DNA of 64,000 nucleotides from Enterovibrio baiacu (GCF_004120195.1 NZ_SCHN01000008.1:401810-465809); one strand, 5' to 3'; counted from the stretch's first letter, positions 36,980 to 45,816 are shown. Numbers and translations: made by a program. The notes: generated by a model from the letters alone, not told the origin.

Positions 36980-37627
36980 TTATGCCTTTGAACAAGCAGT
37001 CATCCAATCGTGCACAGGCTGTAATTCTTCCATGCATTCTTGAATCTTTGTCTGCATGTTTGTGCCGTATGTCAGGGGCGTCCAGATGGTGAGGTGGGGA
37101 GACACTTCCATCTCTTTTAGGTTTGCGCTGCCATCTTTTTTCAGCACGGTAACGTGTTGCTTTGCTCTTCCTCGATAGCCTTTTGTCTCATCTAAACACC
37201 CTTTGGCTTCTTCCAACATGGCTTGCCACGTGTTGCCATCAACGCTATCTAACGTGAACGCTTTTCCGCCAATCAATTGTTCTTCGATGGTGGGGCGGGA
37301 AGCCAATTGCCATGCGTCTCGCGTGAAACGAATGCGGATCTCTTTGTCTGGACCTAATTGACGTTTGAGATCGTTCAGAGATGGCTCGGCCAGTTCGTTC
37401 AAGATGAAGGTGGCGATAGGCCAATCACGATATTTCATGCCCTCAAGGTTAACGCCGATACGCATGAAGCTGGTATCTGCAAATATCGCGATGTTCCACT
37501 GCACGCCTTTCTTGTTATCACTCAAACCAAAAACGGGTTTATTCGTTTGTCCAAACGGACGCCCTTCAATACCAAGTACCGTATTGAAGGCGTCAAGCAC
37601 CGTTGCATTTTCATGTTCTTTCATCAT
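36980..37627 (-). CDS. Unknown protein at the end of the type VI effector unit
   Basis: About 215 aa, soluble, no signal peptide. The open frame extends upstream into the Tli4-like gene, but the ATG at 37627 lies one base after that gene's stop and gives a plausible N-terminus. The protein has mixed alpha/beta character with a pattern EIRIRFTRDAWQL and repeated charged segments. I do not recognise the family. Its place directly after effector and immunity genes makes it a candidate second immunity, adaptor or regulatory protein. Confidence 0.55.
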   Translation of the reverse strand: MMKEHENATVLDAFNTVLGIEGRPFGQTNKPVFGLSDNKKGVQWNIAIFADTSFMRIGVNLEGMKYRDWPIATFILNELAEPSLNDLKRQLGPDKEIRIRFTRDAWQLASRPTIEEQLIGGKAFTLDSVDGNTWQAMLEEAKGCLDETKGYRGRAKQHVTVLKKDGSANLKEMEVSPHLTIWTPLTYGTNMQTKIQECMEELQPVHDWMTACSKA

Positions 37628-37628
37628 G

Positions 37629-38723
37629 TTAGTTTGTGACACCCGCCATCCCATTTTCTCTGATCCTGATTGACTTAAGCAGAGCAATAATCACATCCGT
37701 GGCGTTGAGTGGTTTCATTTGCGGGTAATCTTCTATTTCAAGTTCTCCGCTTATCTGGATGTGCGTATTTCGCACGCTGTTGGTTTTGGAATCAGAACTC
37801 GTCCACACAAACTCTCTTTGCGACGAAGAGTATTGTCCGTCACTGATGAACAAGCGTCCTTCTCTGCCCGCCACTGTCACTTTCTTGCTTGCCAGCATCG
37901 CCCAAAGCCCTGAGGCTTTATCTGTTTCTTCTTCTAAACTGCTTTCGGCGCCACTTGGGTAGGTCGTGACATCAAATTCCAACGAGGAGTTTTTGCCATT
38001 TCTAAACGAGACGGTGTAAAGCTCTCTGTATGAGCCGTCTGTGTCTTTTTCAGGGGAAGACGCGTGGACCGTAATACCGTCTGGGAAACACAAACCAACC
38101 GCATTAGTGTTACTCACGTTACCAAGTTCTATGTTACTCGCTGCTTTTACAAGATTCGCTGCTCTTGCATTGATTTTTTCTGTGGCATCCTTTTGTCCCT
38201 TTGGTAGCCTCAAATCATAGATTTCATTGACCACTAGGCTTTTCTTTATGTCCGGATTATCGACGAGCAAGTAGGTCTGAAATAAACGGTCTGCGTTTGG
38301 GTCCTCCCTTAAGGCTTTTAAGTCAACTTCGATGACTCCTACTTTTATATCTTGATCCAATTTTTGGGCAACATACTGAGCGGGATTTTCTTGGTAGTAT
38401 TTTATCTTTTCTTCATCAACCATTTTCAACCAAGTAGCGATTCTCTCTTTGCCTTCAAGCAAACCTTTGTTGTCTCGACCGCGAATTGCGCCGCTGCCAA
38501 AGGTGTTGAATTGGTATATCGGATGTACAACACTGAGCTTTAACAGTGCCATGTCTTGTGGCAAATCGATAAGGTAACGGCCTAGGCAATGTGTACTAAA
38601 TGGTATGGACTCAGGGCCTTCTGGTTGCGAGCTTGCTTGTGTCATTGTCGTCATTCCTATGAAAAAACTGAGGAGTCCTGCATTAATGAGGTTCAGGCTT
38701 GTAAACTTGATACGTTTTAACAT
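37629..38723 (-). CDS. Tli4-like type VI immunity protein
   Basis: A 364-aa exported protein with a signal peptide ending TQAS near residue 31. The start of the mature chain, HCLGRYLIDLP (about 45-55), is the hallmark of the Tli4 family. A later LWAMLASKKVTVAGREG block is also in keeping with it. Tli4 proteins protect the periplasm against Tle4-type phospholipase effectors. The ATG follows the stop of the lipase gene with no gap (TAAATG), which supports an effector/immunity pair. Confidence 0.75.
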   Translation of the reverse strand: MLKRIKFTSLNLINAGLLSFFIGMTTMTQASSQPEGPESIPFSTHCLGRYLIDLPQDMALLKLSVVHPIYQFNTFGSGAIRGRDNKGLLEGKERIATWLKMVDEEKIKYYQENPAQYVAQKLDQDIKVGVIEVDLKALREDPNADRLFQTYLLVDNPDIKKSLVVNEIYDLRLPKGQKDATEKINARAANLVKAASNIELGNVSNTNAVGLCFPDGITVHASSPEKDTDGSYRELYTVSFRNGKNSSLEFDVTTYPSGAESSLEEETDKASGLWAMLASKKVTVAGREGRLFISDGQYSSSQREFVWTSSDSKTNSVRNTHIQISGELEIEDYPQMKPLNATDVIIALLKSIRIRENGMAGVTN

Positions 38724-40520
38724 TTAAGGCCCTGCAAATTGTTGGTGGATATCCGCTACCCATTTCTCTAAGTAAACCATCATTTTATCCCTAACGTCAT
38801 TGCAGTTATAAAACCCTTGGTGTTCTTCTGTTGCTTTGAGCCCTTCCGTCAGCACCCCTGAAGGATAAAGCCCCGCACCTTCTTGCACCGTTCCATCACC
38901 ATTGGCACTTTCATCTTCAAGCCTCATTTTGGCCGCTGGCGCCTTCGGCGGTGATGAAGGGTATTGCCGGGTGCTGTATCTTTGGTTTTGGATCCACGCA
39001 TCAAATTCTCGGTTAAATTTTGCTGACGTTGCGGGCGTCAATAACCCTAAATCTCCGTCAACACCAAACCATTGATGATTTTCATCAGAGTAAACATGCA
39101 AGCTGTCGATAGGCGCTTTAGACAAATCATCACCTGCATCATCGACACGTCGCCATTCACAATGATCAAAGGCCTTGGTGTCAGGGTTGTTGCTATAGAT
39201 TAATGCAGTTGTAGCATGAAATTGTGCAGCCAAAGAGAGGTGGAACTTTTTAATCTTATTTATTCTGTCAGAGTATGCATCGATATGTTTTTCCAAACTG
39301 GCGTTTCTAACTCCCGCTAATTCCGGCGCCAGTAACACGGGCTGAACCATGCTGTACCACTTATCAAACTTCTTATAAAAGCTAAACACTGATGCACCGT
39401 AGCTGATCAGTGATTGCCGATGTGAGGATGATTGTGACGGAGAGGTATTTGCAAATAACCATTCGCTGTTGTTCTTTGCATCGACATACAGTTGATTCGG
39501 CAATAGCTCTAAGCCGCCTTGGCAGAAACCCAAAATAGCGGCGGTATCAGCGGCATTTTTGCCAAGTATAAATTTTGCTGCTCCGCCGCCTACGGCCCCC
39601 GCACGAAACTGCCGATACGTCGATGGGCTGCCATGGGTTGGCATTGCTCCATGGATCACCGCTTCCACGTCAGACTCGACACCACTGAGTTTGAACCCTG
39701 CGCGACTGGCAAACCCGCCCATAGAGTGGCTGATCACGATGAATTTAATGTCGCTGTCTGTTATTCCTCGGTTAGGGCCAGCCTTATCTTCGTCTAAGAG
39801 CTGCTTTTTAAACGTGGCGAGTTTTTCTTTTAATCTTTTCCCTGCTTCTTCATTGCTGAGCATCCAGTTATAACCGACGGCAAAAACAGGGAACTCGATG
39901 CCTGGGAAATCTTTTTTAAGCGCCGGTGCTTTTTGCTCTAGGTATCTCAATAAGGGGCCATAACTGTCCCAATGCACTTCTCCCCAGCCTCGCTCTCGTT
40001 TCATTGCCATTTGAGATTTAGGTACAGAGGTATAGACACGAAAGTAGTCATCCGTTCCTTCATCAATATCCAGTAAATCATCATTTCGCTGGCTAATGGG
40101 CGGGCCTTGTTTTTTTGTGTTAGCGTCGACCAGAAGTTTTTTTCGTGCGAGAGGGCCTGAAAACAACAAGTCAGAAACGCGCGGAACCAGCGCCACTGTG
40201 GTTCGGCCCCTCCGTACTTTCTCAGATGCACCATGCCCTACATCTTTTACGCCAATCCAGCGGCGCTGAAGCCATTTTCCGGGTGTTTCCCAATACCATC
40301 TATCACTGCTATCTGGTTGAGCGGCTTCGAGCTCTGCTTCCCGTTCTGCTTTGATTTCTTCCGCGTGACTACTTGGACCAGAAAACTCCATTCCCGCTGC
40401 TGGATCCCAGACTGATTTGCCACTTCCAGCATTTTTAAGACGCGTCCCCATAATGCCCGGTACAAAAACAAAGGCGATGGTTCCACAACGGCATTTACAA
40501 TTGGCACTACATGACGACAT
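38724..40520 (-). CDS. Type VI lipase effector (Tle, LCAT/PGAP1-like)
   Basis: A 598-aa alpha/beta hydrolase. A Cys-rich N-terminus (four cysteines in residues 4-12) precedes VFVPGIMGTRL (18-28), an oxyanion-loop signature of LCAT/PGAP1 lipases. The nucleophile elbow is S264-H-S266-M-G, and the likely acid and base are D542 in NGDGTV and H567 in EEHQGFYN. No signal peptide is present, as expected for a protein carried on VgrG/PAAR. Followed by the Tli4-like gene, it is best read as a Tle phospholipase aimed at bacterial membranes. The subfamily (Tle4 by its partner) is not certain. It overlaps the preceding gene by 14 bases. Confidence 0.78.
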   Translation of the reverse strand: MSSCSANCKCRCGTIAFVFVPGIMGTRLKNAGSGKSVWDPAAGMEFSGPSSHAEEIKAEREAELEAAQPDSSDRWYWETPGKWLQRRWIGVKDVGHGASEKVRRGRTTVALVPRVSDLLFSGPLARKKLLVDANTKKQGPPISQRNDDLLDIDEGTDDYFRVYTSVPKSQMAMKRERGWGEVHWDSYGPLLRYLEQKAPALKKDFPGIEFPVFAVGYNWMLSNEEAGKRLKEKLATFKKQLLDEDKAGPNRGITDSDIKFIVISHSMGGFASRAGFKLSGVESDVEAVIHGAMPTHGSPSTYRQFRAGAVGGGAAKFILGKNAADTAAILGFCQGGLELLPNQLYVDAKNNSEWLFANTSPSQSSSHRQSLISYGASVFSFYKKFDKWYSMVQPVLLAPELAGVRNASLEKHIDAYSDRINKIKKFHLSLAAQFHATTALIYSNNPDTKAFDHCEWRRVDDAGDDLSKAPIDSLHVYSDENHQWFGVDGDLGLLTPATSAKFNREFDAWIQNQRYSTRQYPSSPPKAPAAKMRLEDESANGDGTVQEGAGLYPSGVLTEGLKATEEHQGFYNCNDVRDKMMVYLEKWVADIHQQFAGP

Positions 40521-40863
40521 GGCTATCTTCCTTTTGGCTATGTGCAGACATTAACGCTTGATGAAAGAGAGTAGCGCGAGCACTTTGAAGCCCATTACCA
40601 GCAAGTTTGAGTGAGGTGATGTCATCGGCCAATGTGTTCTCGGTGAGATACAGGGCTTCAATGACGAGCTTTAAGGCGTCGCAAGAGGTGATCGTCAATT
40701 GCCGTGCTAGCGACGACTCCGTTTCCACCCACTCATAACAATGATTTTCATCCGTAGGAGGGGAGGGCAGTGTCAATAAATGCCTGACGAGTGCGTGCTG
40801 TTCGTTTCGCAGCATCCATACAGGCATGTCGTCCATGATGTCTTGAGTCAGTTCCCAGTTCAT
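40507..40863 (-). CDS. Small unknown protein between PAAR and lipase genes
   Basis: A 118-aa acidic, helical protein without signal peptide (blocks PVWMLRNEQHALVRHLLTL and SCDALKLVIEALYL). It overlaps the lipase gene by 14 bases and follows the PAAR gene by 9. I do not recognise the family. From position it could be an effector chaperone or adaptor that helps load the lipase onto the PAAR tip, in the way DUF1795 or DUF2169 proteins do, although it is not visibly one of these. Confidence 0.55.
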   Translation of the reverse strand: MNWELTQDIMDDMPVWMLRNEQHALVRHLLTLPSPPTDENHCYEWVETESSLARQLTITSCDALKLVIEALYLTENTLADDITSLKLAGNGLQSARATLFHQALMSAHSQKEDSHVVM

Positions 40864-40872
40864 ATCTGTGTC

Positions 40873-41163
40873 CTAATCCACGGTCAGTGCGCCATCGCCT
40901 TGGGTTACAACACCGCCATGCTGGGTGCCGTAGCCTTGAAGTACCACAGGCGTTCCGTTCACCGTTAACCCCCCGTGTCCTTGTGACAATGTGTCAGGCC
41001 CGCCAACTTGGCATTGGCAAGCGTGCCCGACCAACCCAACAGGCACGCCATTAATGGTGAGTGCGCTGTCACCGTCGGTGATGGGACCTCCCACATGAGG
41101 GGTGTTTCCTGTCACCATTGGGCAGGCGTGATGATGTCCTTTAAGCGCGATCGGCGTTGCCAT
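40873..41163 (-). CDS. PAAR-domain type VI spike-tip protein
   Basis: A 96-aa protein composed of PAAR repeats (GHHHACPMVTGNTPHVGGPI, then GVPVGLVGHACQC, GGLTVNGTPVVLQG, and a last QGDGALTVD). It should fold into the conical tip of the VgrG spike with bound zinc (His, Cys). It has no extension domain, so the effector is a separate protein, probably the lipase downstream. Its start lies inside the DUF4123 gene (23-base overlap). Confidence 0.9.
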   Translation of the reverse strand: MATPIALKGHHHACPMVTGNTPHVGGPITDGDSALTINGVPVGLVGHACQCQVGGPDTLSQGHGGLTVNGTPVVLQGYGTQHGGVVTQGDGALTVD

Positions 41164-41704
41164 GGCTTTGCTCCGTTGATGCTGAATAAAGAGGAGATTC
41201 TAGGTAAACGGTCTCTTGTTCTTGCACGAGCCATTCATTCCAATAGTGTTCGAACCGAAAGGGGTTGAGGCTTGCGTAAGTGAGGCGTGAAAATGGCTGA
41301 AGAAACTGCCCAACCTTTTCGTCTGATTCTGAGAGAAGGTAATGGTGTAAGACGCGAGGATCGTAGAACCGAAAACGGGTGATGGTGCCATCGGGCTTTT
41401 TCGCGTAAACCCGCTTTGTCAGTTGATCAGAGAGGGACTGAATATCGAGAGGACTGGAACACCACAGTGTGCCATGCCCATGAACATCTTGTTCTAGCAG
41501 CAAATCCATCATGTCAGGTGCATCTTGGAGGTTGATAAGCCAAGGGCCTTTGTCTTCTAACGGTTTATCTTTGTTCAAGAAAAGACTTTTAAGAGGAAGC
41601 CCCGCCCCTTTGGCGTACCACAAAGGCTCTGGTAATAGTGCGCTATCAATGACGGCAAAAAACTGTTGGTGCGCAATAAGACTGTCGCGCTTGGATGTTG
41701 TCAT
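41141..41704 (-). CDS. DUF4123 type VI effector adaptor (Tap/Tec-like)
   Basis: About 188 aa. It has the DUF4123 pattern: an N-terminal FFAVIDSALLP, then GPWLINLQDAPDM, a central FRFYDPRVLHHYL and the end of the domain with LNPFRFEHYWNEW. Such adaptors bind a specific effector and load it on VgrG. The ATG at 41704, four bases past the vgrG stop and with GGAGA upstream, is chosen; the open frame reaches 30 codons further. Order vgrG - adaptor - PAAR - effector - immunity is the normal one. Confidence 0.85.
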   Translation of the reverse strand: MTTSKRDSLIAHQQFFAVIDSALLPEPLWYAKGAGLPLKSLFLNKDKPLEDKGPWLINLQDAPDMMDLLLEQDVHGHGTLWCSSPLDIQSLSDQLTKRVYAKKPDGTITRFRFYDPRVLHHYLLSESDEKVGQFLQPFSRLTYASLNPFRFEHYWNEWLVQEQETVYLESPLYSASTEQSHGNADRA

Positions 41705-41708
41705 TGGT

Positions 41709-43757
41709 CTATTCTCCGCAATCGTGACAAGGGTCAACGAGCGGCGTCCCTTCAATAGCTGCGCCTTGTAAAGTCGCAAGTTGCGCACTGGCACCCGTGG
41801 AGACGGCTACAGGCCCTTTTAATTGGATATTGGGTGATTCAATGGTGACACCTCCGCCATCGATAACAATTTTGCCACCGGGCCCTTGAATGACGACTTT
41901 TTGAGAGCCGTTGAGTGTGAGGTTGTCGGTATGAATGAGTACACCTTGAGAAGACTCTAAAACCGTTTTCCCTAGGACTTTATTTGTGTAGTTACCGTCC
42001 ACGGACACATCATGATTAGCGCGAGAAATGTCTTTTCGTTGATCTTGTACTTCAAGCCTAAAGTGGCGCTTTATTAACCTAAATTCGTCTCGCCCTACCT
42101 CAAAATGTTGGTCTTGGCCGATGACAGTTTTGCGATCGCGATGAATGTTGTTCTCTTCATCTTGACCCACCGTTAGACGTTGGTCATTACCAATGTATTT
42201 CTCGCGGTCATTGCCTACGTTCTTGTTTTGATTGTTCCTGACGTCTTCTTTGTAGTCTTTTTGTGCATGGACATAAATCAGCTGGCTTTCATGTTGATCT
42301 TCAAAGCTCAGCTCATTAAAACCCTCTCCCTTATGGGTTTGTGTTTTGATGACGGTTTTGGTTTTGTTGGTTGGCAATACATACGGTGGCGTGTTAGTTG
42401 CGTGATGTGTGCGTCCAGTGATGATGGGTTGGTCAGGATCGCCCTCTAAAAAAGAAACAATAACTTCATGTCCGATACGAGGGATGGCTGTCATGCCATA
42501 CTGACCGCCAGCCCAGCCTTGTGACACACGAACCCAACAGCTTGATGCTTCATCATTTTGGCCATAGCGATCCCACGGAAATTGCACTTTCACTCGTCCA
42601 TGTTCGTCACAGAAAATTTCTTCACCGGCAGGCCCTGTGACTGTCGCGATTTGCGGCCCTTGAACACAAGGTTTTGGCTGCGGTGCGGGGCGCCATGGTC
42701 GATGTCCAGGGATGACTGAAAAGTGATTATTGAAAGACGTCATCCCTTCGCCCCCATATTCTTCGAGCGCTTGAGGCTGTGTACCTTCACACTGCATTGA
42801 GATGACAATCCAGCCTTTGCTTGACGTATCGTCTTGCTCCTCAAGTTCGAACAGGAGCCCTGCATCTATTTGGGCAACATTACTGGTCGCGTGTGCGACA
42901 AAGGCGTCACTTCTTAGGTGTTCAAGGCGGTATTGGGCAAACGGTTTGCCTGCTGCATCGCTTTTGTATCGGCCGGGGAAGTCATAGTGCTCATAGTCGC
43001 CACGTTGATATGCCATGTCACTTCCTGCGGTTTCATGCAGGAATCCGTAAGCAGGTTTTTTAAAGCTGTAATCTTTTAATACTGCGGACGACGGCCGTCT
43101 TTTTACGGCGTATTGCCATTGTTGAATGAAGGCTTCTTCGCTAAGACCGCCAGCTTGTGGGTTGTAAGGCAGTGATAAATCAGAATGGGGAAGGGTTTGC
43201 GTGTCATCAGAAAATAGAACGGTATGTTTGTCTTTTTCCTGAACGAAAAGGTAAAAGATGCCTTCTTCAGCAGCAATGCGATCAAGAAATTCAAGGTCGG
43301 TTTCACGATATTGAACGCAGTATTCTCGTACTTGGGGTGAGCCTGAAAGCGAGAATGCATAATCATCGATTCCCATTTCATCAAGCAGAAGGCTGATGAT
43401 CTCTGGAACCGTTTGATGTTGGAAAATGCGGCTGTTTTGTCGCAGTGATAAGCGTGAGAGGGCAGGAACAAACTCAAGTGTGTAGTGCGTATGACCAAAC
43501 CCGCGGTCTCCTTTTACGAATTGCCTAACAACTCCGTTAACGCGTTGCTCAAGCAGGCCGTTTTTCCAAATCTGTAAGGTGACTTTTCGGTCAACAGTAT
43601 CAAGCGCTGATATTGAGGCGTGACGACTCGCAAGCTTGACGTCGAAGACAAAGGGAGCGGAAAGGGCGGATTCACCGACAAATGCCAAGACGGCAAATGT
43701 ATCGTCCGACAGCCCTTCGATTGTTAATGTAAACTGCAGTCCGCTTTCCGTCGCCAT
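41709..43757 (-). CDS. vgrG: VgrG type VI spike protein
   Basis: About 682 aa. An N-terminal gp27-like part (LTIEGLSDDTFAVLAF, EYCVQYRETDLEFLDRIAAEEGI) is followed by an OB/gp5-like domain (GEEIFCDEHGRVKVQFPWDR, CWVRVSQGWAGGQYG, VIVSFLEGDPDQPIITGR). A repetitive charged needle (NNQNKNVGNDREKYIGNDQ) and a beta-prism end with a Cys-containing tail follow. There is no toxic C-terminal domain. The start at 43757 (MATESG) is preferred over 43778 because AGG lies 8-10 bases upstream. No sheath, baseplate or ATPase genes occur nearby, so this is an orphan cluster using a main system elsewhere. Confidence 0.92.
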   Translation of the reverse strand: MATESGLQFTLTIEGLSDDTFAVLAFVGESALSAPFVFDVKLASRHASISALDTVDRKVTLQIWKNGLLEQRVNGVVRQFVKGDRGFGHTHYTLEFVPALSRLSLRQNSRIFQHQTVPEIISLLLDEMGIDDYAFSLSGSPQVREYCVQYRETDLEFLDRIAAEEGIFYLFVQEKDKHTVLFSDDTQTLPHSDLSLPYNPQAGGLSEEAFIQQWQYAVKRRPSSAVLKDYSFKKPAYGFLHETAGSDMAYQRGDYEHYDFPGRYKSDAAGKPFAQYRLEHLRSDAFVAHATSNVAQIDAGLLFELEEQDDTSSKGWIVISMQCEGTQPQALEEYGGEGMTSFNNHFSVIPGHRPWRPAPQPKPCVQGPQIATVTGPAGEEIFCDEHGRVKVQFPWDRYGQNDEASSCWVRVSQGWAGGQYGMTAIPRIGHEVIVSFLEGDPDQPIITGRTHHATNTPPYVLPTNKTKTVIKTQTHKGEGFNELSFEDQHESQLIYVHAQKDYKEDVRNNQNKNVGNDREKYIGNDQRLTVGQDEENNIHRDRKTVIGQDQHFEVGRDEFRLIKRHFRLEVQDQRKDISRANHDVSVDGNYTNKVLGKTVLESSQGVLIHTDNLTLNGSQKVVIQGPGGKIVIDGGGVTIESPNIQLKGPVAVSTGASAQLATLQGAAIEGTPLVDPCHDCGE

Positions 43758-43788
43758 AATGTAACCTGCTTCGTCCATCTAAGTGTGT

Positions 43789-43854
43789 GTACTCTTTCAA
43801 AAGCAGGCTGATGGCCGCTTTTGAAAGAGTACGCAGTGCAATACAGTCTGCGTA
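43789..43854 (-). promoter_or_regulatory. Overlapping hairpins between hcp and vgrG
   Basis: A perfect 16-bp inverted repeat pairs gtactctttcaaaagc (43789-43804) with gcttttgaaagagtac (43817-43832). A second pair, tacgcag (43830-43836) with ctgcgta (43848-43854), shares three bases with it. On the minus-strand transcript the two hairpins are adjacent. They probably protect the hcp mRNA 3' end or attenuate read-through, so that Hcp, needed in many copies, is made in excess of VgrG. Confidence 0.7.
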
Positions 43855-43870
43855 CTCTCTATCACATGAC

Positions 43871-44389
43871 TTACGCTTCGATCGGCGCACGCCAGTCATC
43901 GGCACCTGACGTACCTGCCACTGTGTGTTCCCAATCAATCTTGCGATAAGCAACAGAGACGGTAACTAACTGAGTGAACTCTTTTTTCTCTGCATCCTGA
44001 CAATGGGGCATTTGGCAATCGATATCGATGATGGTGCCGTCAGTCAAAATGGTCGAGAAGAAGTGTTCTTGCTTTCCTTCCACGGAGGTGCGGTACCACT
44101 TCAGCTCAATCTTCGGCAGCATTTCACCAGAGGCGAGTGAGTTGTACATCAGTGGTACAGCTTTATTAAGTGCCACGGTGAACTTGAATGGCTTGTGCAC
44201 ACGTTGGCCTGAAGGCTGACCGCTTTGTGGGTCGGTAGGTACAGTGACGATGTGGTCAAAGGCTTGGACCAGCATTTGGTCTTCGTGGCCTTCAACATAG
44301 ATGTTACCAACAGAGTCTGCAGTGAAAGCACCAGCGGTGATGTTGCCCTGAGTTTTGCCTTCGATGGCGATATAGCAAGGAGTAGGCAT
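43871..44389 (-). CDS. hcp: Hcp type VI tube protein
   Basis: A 172-aa protein of normal Hcp length. It has N-terminal PTPCYIAIEGKTQGNITAGA, then an extended loop, and a C-terminal half with VPLMYNSLASGEMLPKIELKWYR and a final HTVAGTSGADDWR. It forms hexameric rings of the secretion tube. The ATG at 44389 has AAGGA upstream; the longer open frame is not used. It is transcribed ahead of vgrG, with the double hairpin in between. Confidence 0.92.
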   Translation of the reverse strand: MPTPCYIAIEGKTQGNITAGAFTADSVGNIYVEGHEDQMLVQAFDHIVTVPTDPQSGQPSGQRVHKPFKFTVALNKAVPLMYNSLASGEMLPKIELKWYRTSVEGKQEHFFSTILTDGTIIDIDCQMPHCQDAEKKEFTQLVTVSVAYRKIDWEHTVAGTSGADDWRAPIEA

Positions 44390-44570
44390 CGCATTTTCCT
44401 TATTGAGTGAGAGTATCAGTTGACCAATACACCCACGCAATGTGTATGCCAATTTGGGCTTATAAGAAAAACAATGAGATAACCTGCAACATTTGGTGGA
44501 ACAGGCCAAAGTTTGCTCAGCGCGGAGCAATATCTGGCCTGCTTAGCAAAAGGTGGCCTGAAGGGAGATC

Positions 44571-44881
44571 TCATAAATTGATGTGGGCATGAGGTGTGGG
44601 ATGAGCATCAGTGAAATGTTGATTGTTCACTTTGGACATATCATGCCAAATCTCGCTGTGATCAATCGTCTTTTGAACGGAGTGCGCAGCTTCAAGGACA
44701 ACCTTTAGTACTGAATACCGACTCGAAAGCATCGAGAATCAATGCGCCTTTCTTTTTGTGCAAAAACATGGTGGTTTGTTTCATTGGTGCGTTGTTCGAA
44801 TATTTCATCAAGATCGCCAAATGCGTCGTATATTCGAAAGGTTGTTAAATCTAAGCTGTATGAAACGAGAATGTCGCTCAA
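44571..44881 (-). pseudogene. Possible frameshifted small gene upstream of hcp
   Basis: Two overlapping minus-strand frames look coding. The first (44705-44881) reads through ...RIYDAFGDLDEIFEQRTNE... to a stop at 44705. The second (44571-44732, 53 aa, ATG at 44732) reads MLSSRYSVLKVVLEAAHSVQ and on to a stop. The frames join smoothly (FRVGIQY / RYSVLKVV), suggesting one original gene with a frameshift, or a small coupled pair. No start with a good ribosome binding site is seen for the first part, and no family is recognised. Confidence 0.3.
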
Positions 44882-44992
44882 AAAACTAGAATTAAAGCAC
44901 AGTGAACATGATAGTATCCTTATTTAAAACATTGACTTAGCGGTTTTTGTTGAGGTGGTTCTGTTGGTTGTTAAAAGGGATGGATTGCGGTT

Positions 44993-45451
44993 GTGAAGTT
45001 TACAGTGAAGGTCTGGCGAGGATTTCTATTCCTATGTGGGTTGTTGGTATTCGTTTTTACACCCTTTGTGATCTTTGAACGAGGTCTATCGATACGCGAA
45101 CTGGATTGGTTTGAGCTAGCATTCTTACTGGTGTCTTGGATTGGCTTAGTTAGATTCAGCTCAAAAGCGAAACAAAGAAAGCACAAATTTATTGAGTGGG
45201 TGAAATTGTTAGTTATCCCTCAAGGTAAATTGTTTTTTTGGGTCGGAGTTGTGGCGACGCCATTGTTGATCTACTTCCCGTCGGAAACTGAATTCATTTT
45301 CTACTCACCGATGGTGGAAATGGCGAATTATGCGGCCATGCTGTTGGTTTTATTTTTCTCTTATCGACAACTTGATAATCATATTCAGCAGAATTCCAAC
45401 CAAGATTTTCCGAAGGATAAAGACAACTCAAAAGAGGGAGCATCGTCATGA
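44993..45451 (+). CDS. Small inner-membrane protein of a three-gene unit
   Basis: A 152-aa protein with about four membrane helices (FLFLCGLLVFVFTPFVIF, ELAFLLVSWIGLV, FFWVGVVATPLLIYF, YAAMLLVLFFSY) and a polar Asn/Asp/Lys tail. It starts with GTG at 44993; no in-frame ATG is near. The stop overlaps the next ATG by four bases. No family is recognised. As the first gene of a unit divergent from hcp, with an immunity-like gene next, it could be an immunity or toxin-related membrane protein. Confidence 0.6.
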   Translation: MKFTVKVWRGFLFLCGLLVFVFTPFVIFERGLSIRELDWFELAFLLVSWIGLVRFSSKAKQRKHKFIEWVKLLVIPQGKLFFWVGVVATPLLIYFPSETEFIFYSPMVEMANYAAMLLVLFFSYRQLDNHIQQNSNQDFPKDKDNSKEGASS

Positions 45452-45816
45452 AGTATTTATTGTTTTTGGCCATGCTATTTCCTCACGCTGTGTTGGCCAG
45501 AAGTGCGGCTTTTTCAGGGCCGGGTTCGGCAGCCTTTCTTGCCAGTGCATGCCAAGAATACATTGAGTTGTACAACAAAAAAGATGATGAGCGTTTCGGC
45601 GCATTTTTGACAACGTCTCAAGAAGAGGGGTTCCGTGCGGGGTACTGTTTGGGGGCGTTGTTGCATCTGTCGAGTCGTGATTATTGTGGCACTTATGCTG
45701 GCCTCGCAGAAGGCTCTATTTATTCAAAAGCCAGCAGCATTGCGAACAATACTGACTTTGAGGAACTTAATTATCAGTCTGAAGACCGTCTGATCGAGGA
45801 GGCGTTGTGTCGATAG
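45448..45816 (+). CDS. Rap1a/Tai-like periplasmic immunity protein
   Basis: A 122-aa protein with a signal peptide ending AVLA at residue 17. The mature chain has the pattern of Rap1a/Tai-type type VI immunity proteins: FLASACQEY, then a central GFRAGYCLGALLHL, and later paired cysteines (RDYC and EALCR). Known members bind peptidoglycan amidase effectors in the periplasm. No matching amidase is encoded here, so it may be an orphan immunity gene guarding against foreign effectors. It overlaps both neighbours (4 and 10 bases). Confidence 0.65.
   Translation: MKYLLFLAMLFPHAVLARSAAFSGPGSAAFLASACQEYIELYNKKDDERFGAFLTTSQEEGFRAGYCLGALLHLSSRDYCGTYAGLAEGSIYSKASSIANNTDFEELNYQSEDRLIEEALCR

Noticed and set aside
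42180-42449. Hydrophobic plus-strand frame of 89 codons
   Set aside because: It is antisense to the repetitive charged needle of VgrG, which generates Val/Ile/Phe-rich complements.
44742-44927. 61-codon plus-strand frame upstream of the membrane-protein gene
   Set aside because: No ribosome binding site or family. The minus-strand frames in the same place look more coding.
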